Origin: Clostridiales bacterium
Lineage (GTDB): Bacteria > Bacillota > Clostridia > Saccharofermentanales > Saccharofermentanaceae
Assembly (NCBI GenBank): GCA_017428155.1
Contig: JAFRRJ010000067.1
Location: 1-64,000 of the forward strand
Direction: 5' to 3'
DNA: 64,000 nucleotides
Shown: positions 35,513-43,682 of the stretch, in pieces
Layout of the letters: every line of letters starts with the position of its first letter
Numbering within the stretch: position 1 is the first letter of the stretch
Made by a program: the position numbers and the translations under genes
The notes under the pieces: generated by a model
Databases searched by the model: none
Seen by the model: only the letters and a program-made list of their open reading frames with translations
What the model was told of the DNA's origin: nothing

Positions 35513-36289
35513 TTACCTCCACGGCCTCTTCTTATCCAGCCAGCCCTGTTCTTCCCAGTATTTCCTGTCTGCCTCGCCGGAGCCGAAGTTTGCTTTCTGC
35601 ATCATTCTCATGAGCGCGAAAAGCACCCTCGTCTTCACCCCAACACTCACATTCTTTTTAGCAAGAACTTTACGCGCTATCCTTGTTGTGTCCTTATCGA
35701 TCTTCTGCTTTTTCTTATCAGAAATTCCGTCCCAGCTCATGGCCTGAACGCCGATACCGTATTTCACAATATAAGGGACACCCCAATAAAACAGCGCCTC
35801 GGAAATGGCTTTGACCGTTTTATTTGCTCCGCTGCCCGCGCACGTGGAGATCACGATTGCTTTCTTGCTGAACATGCATTGTCTCGGCCTGTGTGACATC
35901 CAGTAATTGAAGGTAAGGTCAAGAAAGCTCTTCATTGGTCCGCTTTCTCTAAGACAGTATGTTGGTGAAGTGAATATCAGGATGTCGGCAGATTCGACTT
36001 CGGACATTATCCTGTTCTTTTCCTCGAAGAAAGGGCATGCCGTCACGTCTTCAATGCATTTGTAACAGCCGATACAGAAGTGGTTAAGATCTCGCGGAAG
36101 AAAGAACTCCACGATGTTCCCGCTCCCGGCCATTTTATCAGCGACCTCAACGCCGGCAGTCTTCTCCGCGATCCCACCGCCGGCAATCTTCTCATCGATC
36201 CCGCTGCCGGCAATCTTTTCAGCGATCTGCCTGCCGATATTGTAAGTGCTGCCTTTGTGGTTCTGCCCGTGTATCATTACAACTTTCAT
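35513..36289 (-). CDS. Flavodoxin-like NAD(P)H-dependent oxidoreductase with internal repeat
   Basis: A 258-residue protein of the NADPH-dependent FMN reductase/flavodoxin family: MIHGQNHKGSTYNIGRQIAE binds the FMN phosphate, then FCIGCYKCIEDVTACPFF (Cys-rich iron-flavoprotein-like segment) and ILIFTSPTYCLRESGPMKSF. Residues 23-58 are a ninefold-periodic insert of four EKIAGSGI-like units absent from its neighbour. It is the last gene of a TetR-led operon. Likely reduces quinones or other small acceptors; substrate unknown. Confidence 0.8.
   Translation of the reverse strand: MKVVMIHGQNHKGSTYNIGRQIAEKIAGSGIDEKIAGGGIAEKTAGVEVADKMAGSGNIVEFFLPRDLNHFCIGCYKCIEDVTACPFFEEKNRIMSEVESADILIFTSPTYCLRESGPMKSFLDLTFNYWMSHRPRQCMFSKKAIVISTCAGSGANKTVKAISEALFYWGVPYIVKYGIGVQAMSWDGISDKKKQKIDKDTTRIARKVLAKKNVSVGVKTRVLFALMRMMQKANFGSGEADRKYWEEQGWLDKKRPWR
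36116..36223 (-). repeat. 27-bp in-frame tandem repeat inside the flavoprotein gene
   Basis: Four 27-bp units encode EKIAGSGID, EKIAGGGIA, EKTAGVEVA and DKMAGSGN, inserted after helix 1 of the flavodoxin fold. The first two units are nearly identical in DNA, pointing to recent expansion. Confidence 0.75.
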
Positions 36290-36301
36290 TTTGTTTCTCC
36301 C

Positions 36302-37105
36302 TTATTTTCTGTAAGTAACTTTCGTGTTTTTGAAACCGCCCAATGCTTTCCCGAGCGCGAAAAAAACACTCCCGAACAACCTCTTAAATACCGATATCTT
36401 CACCTGCGGAAAATATGCCGCGTTCCTTCGCTCCGGCGCTGTCCACCAAATACCGTCCATGGTGGGGTATTCCGAATCAGAAGTGTAGTGCTGCCCCATA
36501 CCGCGCATTATGTTGTAGGGCATAAGGTTCTTGAGCTTGGGACTGTGGAGTTTTCCTGATGCTGCATCAGATGCGAATTTCAAAGCGGCCTGAGTGATCT
36601 TTCTGATATCCTTTTCGCGCGGTTCGTATGCGTTCCAGCTGACTGATGCGAAGGACGATTTATAACATCTGTTAAATCCGATCCCTGCTAGTGATGAAGC
36701 GATACTCTCAGCACATTGTGCCTGACCGACCCCGCCGGCAGTGGTTATTACCAGTGCTTTGCCTTTATAGAAGTATGGTCTGTGAAGCATGAAGCACATG
36801 TGGTCGAAGAGGTTTTTGATGTAGCCTGTCTCTCTGAAGTTGTAGGTTGTCGAGCAGATTATCACGCCGTCAGAATCATCGATCTTTTTGATGATGTCTT
36901 TCATTGTGCCGTAGTGCGGGCACGCTTCGTGGCCGAGCCTGAAGCAGTTGCTGCAGCCGGTGCACAAAGGCAGATTGATCTTTGCAAGAACGAGTTCCTC
37001 AAAGACCGTGTCAGGATATTTCCCGCGGATCGCGTCAACTGCACATTGAGTGAGTTCCCAGGTGTTTCCTTTTCTCCCGCAGCCGTCGATAACCAAAACT
37101 TTCAT
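36302..37105 (-). CDS. Flavodoxin-like NAD(P)H-dependent oxidoreductase
   Basis: A 267-residue flavoprotein: VLVIDGCGRKGNTWELTQCA (FMN phosphate loop), a Cys cluster CTGCSNCFRLGHEACPHY, then IICSTTYNFRETGYIKNLFD and LVITTAGGVGQAQCAESIAS. It is homologous to the gene that follows it but lacks the repeat insert. Its ATG directly follows the TetR stop codon (TAA-ATG), so expression is coupled to the regulator. The C-terminal 60 residues extend beyond the flavodoxin core. Confidence 0.8.
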   Translation of the reverse strand: MKVLVIDGCGRKGNTWELTQCAVDAIRGKYPDTVFEELVLAKINLPLCTGCSNCFRLGHEACPHYGTMKDIIKKIDDSDGVIICSTTYNFRETGYIKNLFDHMCFMLHRPYFYKGKALVITTAGGVGQAQCAESIASSLAGIGFNRCYKSSFASVSWNAYEPREKDIRKITQAALKFASDAASGKLHSPKLKNLMPYNIMRGMGQHYTSDSEYPTMDGIWWTAPERRNAAYFPQVKISVFKRLFGSVFFALGKALGGFKNTKVTYRK

Positions 37106-37723
37106 TTACGCATTTCTCCCGTAGAGGCGGTTAAACTGCCTGATGTGATCGTCCATAGTCTTAAGCGCCCACGGCTCCCTGTCAGGATCCCTGTCGCAGA
37201 TCGTGAGCAGATAGTAGATCGGCGCATAGAAGTGGAGGGTCATTATCTCAACATTGTCAGTGTGGAGTATGCCTGCGGCAGTTACCATTCCGAGGAGCAT
37301 TCCCTGATATGAGAGAGGATCGTCTACGTAGATCTTGGAGTACATGCCGGCGAGCTCTTTGTTGTTGAACTGCTCGATCGTGAGCATCTTTCTGAAGCGG
37401 CTGTTGTAGTCGTCGTGGAGGAAATAAAGGAAGAGTTCGCGCCCGAGTTTGAGAAGGGATTCCTCGGACATGTTCTCATAGATGCCGGAGTCGGCCACGG
37501 CGTCGGTTCCGTTGATGTTGAGAGATTTTGCCTGTTCGGCGAACCGCAGATTCATTTCTTCTATTATGGCATCGAAAATCGCCCGCTTATTCTTATAGTG
37601 CTTATAGAGCGAAGGCGCCTTGATGCCGACTCTTTCCGCGATGTCGCCTACGAAGACGTTGGCATAGCCCTTCTCGGAGAAGAGGGTAAGTGCTTCATCG
37701 ATTATCCTGTGCTTTGTATCCAT
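37106..37723 (-). CDS. TetR/AcrR family transcriptional regulator
   Basis: The ATG at 37723 is 7 bp after GAGGT. The 205-residue protein has the TetR N-terminal HTH: IIDEALTLFSEKGYANVFVG, then DIAERVGIKAPSLYKHYKNK, followed by a helical ligand domain. It is the first gene of an operon with two flavoproteins and has two palindromic operators in its promoter, so it should repress its own operon until a ligand, perhaps a quinone or electrophile, binds. Confidence 0.9.
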   Translation of the reverse strand: MDTKHRIIDEALTLFSEKGYANVFVGDIAERVGIKAPSLYKHYKNKRAIFDAIIEEMNLRFAEQAKSLNINGTDAVADSGIYENMSEESLLKLGRELFLYFLHDDYNSRFRKMLTIEQFNNKELAGMYSKIYVDDPLSYQGMLLGMVTAAGILHTDNVEIMTLHFYAPIYYLLTICDRDPDREPWALKTMDDHIRQFNRLYGRNA

Positions 37724-37740
37724 GATTGACCTCACAAATC

Positions 37741-37789
37741 GGCTAATTCAAATTAGCCAAAGTATAGCTAATCCGAATTAGCCTGTCAA
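37741..37789 (-). promoter_or_regulatory. TetR promoter with two palindromic operators
   Basis: On the minus strand TTGACA (37784-37789) and TATACT (37761-37766) are 17 bp apart. The spacer is almost entirely an imperfect palindrome (37766-37783, AGCTAAT...ATTAGCC), and a perfect 18-bp palindrome GGCTAATTCAAATTAGCC (37741-37758) lies just downstream of the -10. A repressor on either would block transcription. Confidence 0.85.
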
Positions 37790-37802
37790 CTGAGGGAGAA
37801 AA

Positions 37803-37988
37803 TTGTCAAGAATCTTTTCTTTATATCCGTATCTTAGCATCGGTGCGAATTTCCATCATGAGCGCTACGACGGCACAGGGTATCCAAATAAGCTTAAGGG
37901 CACTGATATCAAGGTGCCGGTCGACAAGATCTATGTTGCGCTTTCAGGAGACCAGTGCGCAATCACGAATATTAGGATATACTCCTAA
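37803..37988 (+). pseudogene. Fragment of an HD-GYP domain
   Basis: The frame contains FHHERYDGTGYPNKLKGTDI, the diagnostic HHE-x-DGTGYP segment of HD-GYP c-di-GMP phosphodiesterases. The next residues (KIYVALSGDQCAITNIRIYS) are a decayed version of the following RIIAVADAYDAMTSDRPY block. The HD motif and N-terminal part are absent, no ribosome site precedes it, and it directly abuts the TetR promoter. It is a remnant of a lost gene. An intact HD-GYP gene is at 47771-51004. Confidence 0.75.
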
Positions 37989-37991
37989 GGT

Positions 37992-38540
37992 ATGTATCTT
38001 TACCATTACTTTGACAAAAGGTCAGGACCGTTCAGGAGTGTGACCCAGGTCCCGCTTGAAGAGGGCAACTCGATTCTCGAACAGATGAAGAATGAGCGCC
38101 CTGATTCCATGTGCTCGAAAAGAGATACTGACTACATAAAGAAGCGCTCAAACTGCGAAGCGATCTTAAGAAAAGAGTTTGCATCCAAGGGCGGAATGAT
38201 GGATATTGCGTCACCTCATTATATGGTCGTGGAGCACAGCCCGTGGCTCTCAACCTGGTATGAGGAAGGTTCATTCATTAAGATCCCGATTGAGGAATTC
38301 GACACGCGCAAGATCTCTTTTACATACGGCGATTCAATGCCGACTTTCAGCCCGAGAGTCAACGACGGCAAAGAGTATAGAAGAAAGGTCTATACCTACG
38401 AAGAGATACTGGAAGTGATCGCAAAATACGGTCTGCCGCAGGACTGGAATGATGACGGCGCTAAAGGTCCTGAGCGCTACATCGAAGCGCACGTGTGGAC
38501 CGATGATCCGATCAGAAAATACAGGGACGGAACGGCATGA
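37992..38540 (+). CDS. Conserved hypothetical protein
   Basis: A 182-residue soluble protein beginning MYLYHYFDKRSGPFRSVTQV. Conserved-looking blocks are SPHYMVVEHSPWLSTWYEEG, IPIEEFDTRKISFTYGDSMP and EILEVIAKYGLPQDWNDDG. I recall similar clostridial proteins but no assigned function. It starts 3 bp after the HD-GYP remnant and its 3' end (KYRDGTA) is the first unit of a tandem repeat running into the next gene. Confidence 0.6.
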   Translation: MYLYHYFDKRSGPFRSVTQVPLEEGNSILEQMKNERPDSMCSKRDTDYIKKRSNCEAILRKEFASKGGMMDIASPHYMVVEHSPWLSTWYEEGSFIKIPIEEFDTRKISFTYGDSMPTFSPRVNDGKEYRRKVYTYEEILEVIAKYGLPQDWNDDGAKGPERYIEAHVWTDDPIRKYRDGTA

Positions 38541-38622
38541 GTAACGTGAATAATCACAGAGACGGAACAGCTTGAAAAACACGAATAAATACAGGGACGG
38601 AACAGCGCAAATAACATGAATA
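38520..38622 (+). repeat. Three tandem 34-36 bp units across a gene boundary
   Basis: Units beginning TACAGGGACGGAACGGC, TCACAGAGACGGAACAGC and TACAGGGACGGAACAGC follow one another. The first encodes the end of the upstream gene; the third runs into the start codon of the methyltransferase gene, so duplication has rebuilt the spacer. Confidence 0.75.
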
Positions 38623-39248
38623 ATCCGTGGGAAGAAATTAACTTAAGTGATTACGAGAATCACATGAAGCTTGATTCGGTAATGCAGCTTCAGACATTGA
38701 ATCTATTAATGAAAGAGCAGTTTGAAAAGTATCCTGTCGTGACTTCTATGGTGCTCGGAGTTGCAGGCGGAAACGGCCTTGAACATATTGATACCGATAA
38801 GTATCAGACGGTCTACGGGATCGATATCAACGAAGACTATTTAAGAGCTGCGGGGGAGAGATTTCCGGAGCTTGCTGATGTTCTGAAACTCATCAGGATC
38901 GATCTCATAAATGAAACTGAAAGATTGCCTCATGCTGACCTTGTAATCGCTGACCTGCTGGTAGAGTATATCGGCTATGAGGCTTTTCGAGATGCGGTAA
39001 AAAAGATCGGTTCTGAATATGTCTCGTGCGTTATTCAGATCAATAAAGATGTGAATGCATGGGTATCTGATTCTCCGTATCTGCATGCGTTTGACAGGCT
39101 CGATGAAGTGCATCATCAGATGGAGGAAAAGGACCTTACAAAGACGATGGATGAGGCAGGTTACTCATTGATCTTGAATGAGACTTACGGCCTGCCGAAC
39201 GGGAAAGCACTCGTAAGACTTGACTACAGAAAAGGACAACAGGAATGA
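38616..39248 (+). CDS. Class I SAM-dependent methyltransferase
   Basis: A 210-residue Rossmann-fold methyltransferase. Motif I is VLGVAGGNGLEHIDTDKYQT (G-x-G-x-G-like), followed by the acidic VYGIDINEDYL end of beta 2 and LPHADLVIADLLVEYIG for motif IV. A late YSLILNETYGLPNGKALVRL strand pair completes the fold. Its stop overlaps the next GNAT gene by 4 bp (ATGA). Substrate unknown. The start lies inside a tandem repeat and lacks a clear ribosome site. Confidence 0.8.
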   Translation: MNNPWEEINLSDYENHMKLDSVMQLQTLNLLMKEQFEKYPVVTSMVLGVAGGNGLEHIDTDKYQTVYGIDINEDYLRAAGERFPELADVLKLIRIDLINETERLPHADLVIADLLVEYIGYEAFRDAVKKIGSEYVSCVIQINKDVNAWVSDSPYLHAFDRLDEVHHQMEEKDLTKTMDEAGYSLILNETYGLPNGKALVRLDYRKGQQE

Positions 39249-39658
39249 ACATAAAACGTATTGAACAGATAGATGATAAGACAGGCGAGTTTATCAACAG
39301 CGAGTTCTCATCTTACGGCGAAAACAGCGGAGTTAAACTTAACTACGATGAGTACTGTTTTACCGCTGAGGAGAACGGTGAACTGACAGGTGTTATCACC
39401 GGCCGCGCATACTATAACGAGGTCCATATAGGCGATCTGATCGTCAGCAGCAAATGCAGAAGATCGGGTATCGGAAGTAAGCTCGTGCAGGCGGTAGAGG
39501 ATGAATACAAGGGCAAAGGATATACGAAGATAACGCTTACGACATTCGGTTTTCAGGCGCCGGAATTTTATAAGAAACTCGGGTATGAGATCGAGTTCGT
39601 TCGTGAGGATGAAGATCCGAAGCTTTGCAAATATTTCTTTAAGAAGGATCTCGTCTAA
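39245..39658 (+). CDS. GNAT family N-acetyltransferase
   Basis: A 137-residue GNAT: HIGDLIVSSKCRRSGIGSKL contains the R-x-x-G-x-G/S acetyl-CoA loop, and QAPEFYKKLGYEIEF the C-terminal FY-K-x-G-Y signature. It overlaps the methyltransferase gene by 4 bp, so the two are co-translated. Confidence 0.85.
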   Translation: MNIKRIEQIDDKTGEFINSEFSSYGENSGVKLNYDEYCFTAEENGELTGVITGRAYYNEVHIGDLIVSSKCRRSGIGSKLVQAVEDEYKGKGYTKITLTTFGFQAPEFYKKLGYEIEFVREDEDPKLCKYFFKKDLV

Positions 39659-39794
39659 AGGCGTCGGATCTGATGAATACCCGACGGTTGACATAAATAC
39701 TCTAAGATTTATCCCTGTAACACATAGAGTTTATCCTCTGTTTGCGGTTCTTTCCCCGTGCTAATCTAAAAGTGCGAAGGGGAGGAAATATTGG

Positions 39795-40502
39795 ATGGGA
39801 TATAATGCATCAACACCATCTGATAAAAAACAGAAGCTGCAGGTGATGATACCTCTCCTGATAGTAATCGCGATTACAGTTCTCGCCCACTTCATCAGAA
39901 CGAGTTTTGTTCCTGCATTTGAGAGAGTTAGTTCCTATTACAAACTGGTTAAGGGATCCGTTGAGGTGGGCGATGAACTTGTGCTCGGCAAGGATGATCT
40001 TAATAACACCTGGCAGGTACTGGACATAGATGATTCGGAAGCACTCCTTATCAATAAGGACTATGTGAGGATACTTTCTTATGATGGTCTTGAAAGCCAC
40101 TATTGCTCGCATTTGGGACATGGTGCACACATGGCGTATCCGTATATCGAAGACCGTGGACAGGAACCTGAGCCTGCTTCCCAATGGGATGAGAGCGGAA
40201 TAAAGGTATGGCTCAACGATGTATATCTTCCGTATGAATTCAATGAAAAAGAACAGACGCTTTTGTGTGACCACGGATACGGGGATGTTTTTCTTTTAAG
40301 TCTTGATGAATACCGGGATTATATTGAAGGCAATCCTGATATGAATATCGATCTCCCGTGGTGGCTCAGGACTTCAAGGCGGTTTAACGAAGGCGTCTTT
40401 CCTGATTATGTCAGTCACGAAGGGGCTATAGGTAAAGAACCCATATACGATGGATCCGATATCGCGATACGTCCGGCGATCAGGGTGTCGATAGCGGACT
40501 GA
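39795..40502 (+). CDS. Membrane-anchored DUF6273 protein
   Basis: A 235-residue protein with an N-terminal basic cytoplasmic start, one membrane helix (LQVMIPLLIVIAITVLAHFI) and an exported domain. The domain matches DUF6273: W-x-V-L-D-I with ALLINKDYV, then SGIKVWLNDVYLPYEFNEKE, VFLLSLDEYRDY, LPWWLRTSRR and the final IRPAIRVS. The family is common in Clostridia as extracellular modules of unknown function, structurally like sulfatase-modifying/lectin folds. It is monocistronic. Confidence 0.75.
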   Translation: MGYNASTPSDKKQKLQVMIPLLIVIAITVLAHFIRTSFVPAFERVSSYYKLVKGSVEVGDELVLGKDDLNNTWQVLDIDDSEALLINKDYVRILSYDGLESHYCSHLGHGAHMAYPYIEDRGQEPEPASQWDESGIKVWLNDVYLPYEFNEKEQTLLCDHGYGDVFLLSLDEYRDYIEGNPDMNIDLPWWLRTSRRFNEGVFPDYVSHEGAIGKEPIYDGSDIAIRPAIRVSIAD

Positions 40503-40713
40503 AAAGAGCGGTTTGGAATTTACGAGGTAACTTCATCAGTCAGGCTTTGCAAATGCCGGAAACGCCTTCTGCAAGTTCCACGCTTTCCTTTTTATAATAT
40601 TGCAAAATTATCCTGCAACATTTTCGCGCACATATCTGTATATAAGATAACAAGGTGATCCTTGGTGTGCCCGCCAAAAGGCATATGATAATATATTAAC
40701 CGGAGGGATTAAG

Positions 40714-41115
40714 ATGAAGATTGAGCCTAGACATGATTATAAGAAGCCTTTATATGCAGTCGGAGTCGCTGCTCTTATCGGATCAGCAGCTGTATTCGGC
40801 ACAGGCTGCTTCGGCCCCCGACTTGCCGGTGAAGCAACGGTAGCATCATCCGAGCACAAGTATGGCGGCAAATCGAAGATAGAACAGACTGAGCTCCAGC
40901 TTGCCGGTGATACACAGGTGGTTGAGACTGAGCCGGTGTATGCAGGCGAAGTGGACGAGACGGGGCCTATGATTGCAGGTGGTCTTGATATAGTCGAGAC
41001 GGAGCCTGTCATCGAGGGCGATATGTTTATTGATGAAAGCTATTATGACGATTTCACCGAAGGCGGAGATGACGGCCTTTGTGAGAAGACTGAGTATACC
41101 GGAGAGGAAGGCTGA
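40714..41115 (+). CDS. Candidate RiPP precursor with repeated ET-E/G-P core units
   Basis: A 133-residue protein behind a CCGGAGGG site, 26 bp before a radical SAM gene. Residues 1-12 are polar, 13-33 hydrophobic and end in GTGC, like a signal or lipoprotein leader. The rest is acidic and periodic: LAGDTQVVETEPVYAGEVDE then TGPMIAGGLDIVETEPVIEG, with AG-[ED] spacers and repeated E-T-E/G-P. Repeated short cores next to a SPASM enzyme are typical of RiPP precursors. It recalls the target peptides of the so-called FibroRumin radical SAM systems, from memory only. It has just two Cys, so classic Cys-to-Thr sactipeptide chemistry is less likely. Confidence 0.6.
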   Translation: MKIEPRHDYKKPLYAVGVAALIGSAAVFGTGCFGPRLAGEATVASSEHKYGGKSKIEQTELQLAGDTQVVETEPVYAGEVDETGPMIAGGLDIVETEPVIEGDMFIDESYYDDFTEGGDDGLCEKTEYTGEEG

Positions 41116-41141
41116 GCTGAAGCAGCAGGGGCATTAGGCAG

Positions 41142-42206
41142 ATGAACTTTACTTTGCATCTTACGGAAAACTGCAACATGGACTGCAGTTACTGCTTAAG
41201 GAATAAGACTCCGAAGGATATGTCCGAGGAGGTCATGTATAAGGCATGTGATCTCGCTTTTTCAAAAGGAACGATAGCGGGGATCGTGTTTTTCGGAGGT
41301 GAGCCGCTCCTCAAAAAGGACCTGATCTATAAGGCGCTCGATTACTGCGAAGCGAAGGCTGAAAAGACGGGGATAAAGTTCTCATGCAAGATGACGACTA
41401 ACGGTACGCTTCTTGATGAAGAGTTCTTAAAGAGAGCTTCCAAAGCCGGCATGAAGATCGGCCTTTCATTTGACGGAATGGGACAGGACATATCGAGAAG
41501 ATTTCCTGACGGAAGTTCAACATTCGGAATCCTCGAAGAAAAGGCAAAACTTCTTTTGAAATATATACCGGATTCAATGGCAATGCTGACACTGGATCCC
41601 GCGGCATGCGGCTTGTACTCCGATTCCGTGAAATACCTGTTGTCGCTGGGTTTCAGGGAAGTCTCTGCTGTCATGGCGTACGGTCACAAAGTCACCTGGA
41701 CGGACGCGGATATAGAGGTGTTTAGAAGAGAGCTTGATAAGACCGCTGACTTTTTGAGAGACGAATTTATCACGGGCAATAGATATTTTGTCGCGCCGCT
41801 CATAAACAAGATACAGGAATGTGTCCGCGGCAAGAATCCTGCAGAGCACTGCCATCTCGGCGTTAAGCAGAGTTCGATCACACCGGAGGGAAATATCTAT
41901 CCGTGCACATCGTTTATAAATGACGCGGAATACTATATGGGTAATGTTTTCGAGGGGTTTGATAAAGAGCAGCTTGCTTCGATCGCAGCGAAAAGCAACA
42001 CGCCGGAGACGTGCCTTGACTGCGACCTTAAGACCAGGTGCACCAACTCCTGCGGATGCGCGAACCGCATGAACACAGGAAGCGAGAACAAGGTGTCGCC
42101 TTTGCAGTGTGCGTACGAGAGGACCGTAATTGAGATCGCCGACAGGCTTGGCGACGAACTGTTCAGATATAACGAAGAAGAGTTCGTGAAGTATTTTGCG
42201 AGGTAA
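41142..42206 (+). CDS. Radical SAM/SPASM peptide maturase
   Basis: A 354-residue enzyme with the radical SAM motif C-x3-C-x2-C in TENCNMDCSYCLRN (residues 11-18) and the SAM-binding GGEP in VFFGGEPLLKKD. The C-terminal SPASM domain has CHLGVKQSSITPEGNIYPCT and CLDCDLKTRCTNSCGCANRM plus a final Cys, enough for two auxiliary Fe-S clusters. The family modifies ribosomal peptides through carbon-centred radicals. The repeat-containing peptide encoded 26 bp upstream is the obvious substrate. No transporter or protease gene is adjacent. Confidence 0.85.
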   Translation: MNFTLHLTENCNMDCSYCLRNKTPKDMSEEVMYKACDLAFSKGTIAGIVFFGGEPLLKKDLIYKALDYCEAKAEKTGIKFSCKMTTNGTLLDEEFLKRASKAGMKIGLSFDGMGQDISRRFPDGSSTFGILEEKAKLLLKYIPDSMAMLTLDPAACGLYSDSVKYLLSLGFREVSAVMAYGHKVTWTDADIEVFRRELDKTADFLRDEFITGNRYFVAPLINKIQECVRGKNPAEHCHLGVKQSSITPEGNIYPCTSFINDAEYYMGNVFEGFDKEQLASIAAKSNTPETCLDCDLKTRCTNSCGCANRMNTGSENKVSPLQCAYERTVIEIADRLGDELFRYNEEEFVKYFAR

Positions 42207-42260
42207 GGACCGCACGTTCGACGTCCGGTTGATGCTCTAACAAGTCAAATATTTTTATTC

Positions 42261-42289
42261 TTGACCTTATGCTTTCTATTTGATATTTT
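42261..42289 (+). promoter_or_regulatory. Promoter of the queuosine salvage operon
   Basis: TTGACC and TATTTT are separated by exactly 17 bp. The expected start near 42296 lies about 10 bp before the riboswitch. Confidence 0.55.
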
Positions 42290-42309
42290 ATGCGTGCGAA
42301 AAATAACGC

Positions 42310-42351
42310 CGACAGTTCGTTTGTGCCATCCTGTCGTTAAACAAAACCAGG
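42310..42351 (+). promoter_or_regulatory. Probable preQ1-I riboswitch aptamer
   Basis: CGACAG (42310-42315) pairs with CTGTCG (42331-42336) as P1. The loop begins TTCG and contains CCATC, and the 3' tail TTAAACAAAACCAGG is the A-rich strand typical of class I preQ1 riboswitches, close to the known Thermoanaerobacter tail GTTAACAAAACAAGG. It lies in the 5' leader of a queuosine transporter/QueF operon and is followed by a terminator. Confidence 0.65.
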
Positions 42352-42400
42352 ACAATCATTTATATCATTTTGCTTATAGATTTTTGAGTTTGATTAAATG

Positions 42401-42430
42401 AGGCTCCTGTTTTTGGGAGCCTTATTATTT
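42401..42430 (+). terminator. Riboswitch-controlled terminator before the transporter gene
   Basis: AGGCTCC (42401-42407) pairs with GGAGCCT (42416-42422), followed by TATTATTTT, 22 bp before the ATG. A terminator here, upstream of the gene, implies transcription attenuation by preQ1. Confidence 0.75.
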
Positions 42431-42443
42431 TGGAGATATTTTT

Positions 42444-42444
42444 A
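42444..42444 (+). other. Start codon of the transporter, decided by ribosome site
   Basis: TTTTGGAGATATTTTT precedes the ATG; the GGAG lies 8-9 bp upstream and follows directly on the terminator T-tract. Confidence 0.5.
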
Positions 42445-43124
42445 TGAGCAGAGAAAAAACCGTATCTAAGCTTTTTATGTGCATAGGCATAATCTTTGTC
42501 ACATGCCTTTTGCTGTCCAACCTCATCGCAGGCAAGATGTGGGCGGTAACAGAGAACATCACGCTGCCTGCCGCAGTGATCCTGTTCCCACTCACGTACA
42601 TCATCGGCGATGTGTTCACAGAGGTCTACGGATTTAAGAAAGCGAGGACGATCATCTGGCTCGGCTTTGCCTGCAGCTTCTTTGCGGTAATCATCTACCT
42701 TATCACGATCGCTCTTCCGCACCCCGGATACTGGGAGAATCAGGAAGCATATGCGGCCGTCATGGGAACGACGCCGAGAGTGGCTGTTGCGTCATTTGCG
42801 GGATACCTTTTCGGTGAATTCTCGAACTCCATCGTATTATCCAAGCTGAAGGTTGCGACCAGGGGAAAGAACCTCTGGTTAAGAACGATCCTTTCAACAG
42901 TAGTTGGCGAGGGTCTGGACTCTGTGATATTCATCACGATCTCATTCTGGGGGACCATGGAAAACTCCGTCGTCCTCAAGATGATCCTCTTCCAGTACCT
43001 GTTCAAGGTCGCATATGAAGTTATCTTCACACCGCTTACTTATGTTGTAGTCAAGGCGGTCAAGAAGGCGGAAGGTGTCGACACATTCGACGAAGGCATC
43101 AAGTATAATGTTCTCAAGGGGTGA
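42444..43124 (+). CDS. yhhQ: Queuosine precursor transporter, YhhQ family
   Basis: A 226-residue membrane protein with six or so helices. [33 protein letters not shown] and [20 protein letters not shown] are the recognisable blocks of the YhhQ (VUT family) transporter, which imports 7-deazapurine precursors such as preQ0/preQ1. QueF follows 4 bp later and a preQ1-type riboswitch precedes it, which firmly supports the role. Confidence 0.9.
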   Translation: MSREKTVSKLFMCIGIIFVTCLLLSNLIAGKMWAVTENITLPAAVILFPLTYIIGDVFTEVYGFKKARTIIWLGFACSFFAVIIYLITIALPHPGYWENQEAYAAVMGTTPRVAVASFAGYLFGEFSNSIVLSKLKVATRGKNLWLRTILSTVVGEGLDSVIFITISFWGTMENSVVLKMILFQYLFKVAYEVIFTPLTYVVVKAVKKAEGVDTFDEGIKYNVLKG

Positions 43125-43128
43125 TATC

Positions 43129-43611
43129 ATGCGCGAAAAAGAAGGACTCACAAAGCTCGGAAGCAACGGCACCGCATACAGTCAGGATTACGATCCCGGC
43201 GTGCTCGAGACGTTCATCAACAAGCACCCTGACAATGATTACTTCGTAAAGTTCAACTGCCCCGAATTCACGAGCCTTTGCCCGATCACGGGACAGCCTG
43301 ACTTTGCAACCATCACGATATCTTATGTGCCCTCTGAGAGAATGGTTGAGAGCAAGTCATTAAAGCTCTACCTGTTCTCATTCAGGAACCATGGCGATTT
43401 CCACGAGGACTGCGTGAACATAATAATGAAGGATCTCATTAAGCTCATGGATCCCAAATATATTGAAGTCTGGGGCAAGTTCACACCGCGCGGCGGAATC
43501 TCAATAGATCCCTACTGCAATTACGGCAAGCCCGGCACCAAGTGGGAGAAGGTCGCTGAAGACAGGCTTTTCCACCACGACATGTATCCTGAGAAGGTTG
43601 ATAACAGGTAA
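43129..43611 (+). CDS. queF: NADPH-dependent 7-cyano-7-deazaguanine reductase (QueF)
   Basis: The ATG at 43129 follows AAGGGGTGAT. The 160-residue unimodular QueF carries [20 protein letters not shown] with the active-site Cys, [15 protein letters not shown] (the QueF motif E-S-K-S-x-K-L-Y) and [12 protein letters not shown]. It reduces preQ0 to preQ1 in queuosine biosynthesis. With the adjacent transporter this cell can use imported preQ0; queC, queD and queE are not in the window. Confidence 0.95.
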   Translation: MREKEGLTKLGSNGTAYSQDYDPGVLETFINKHPDNDYFVKFNCPEFTSLCPITGQPDFATITISYVPSERMVESKSLKLYLFSFRNHGDFHEDCVNIIMKDLIKLMDPKYIEVWGKFTPRGGISIDPYCNYGKPGTKWEKVAEDRLFHHDMYPEKVDNR

Positions 43612-43635
43612 ATTTATCTGCTTGTGAATTGAAGT

Positions 43636-43675
43636 GCCCCCGGTATGTTTTGTTCAGCTTCCGGGGCTCTTTTTG
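43636..43675 (+). terminator. Terminator of the queuosine operon
   Basis: GCCCCCGG and CCGGGGC form a stem around an AT-rich loop, followed by TCTTTTTG. Confidence 0.8.
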
Positions 43676-43682
43676 CTTATGC

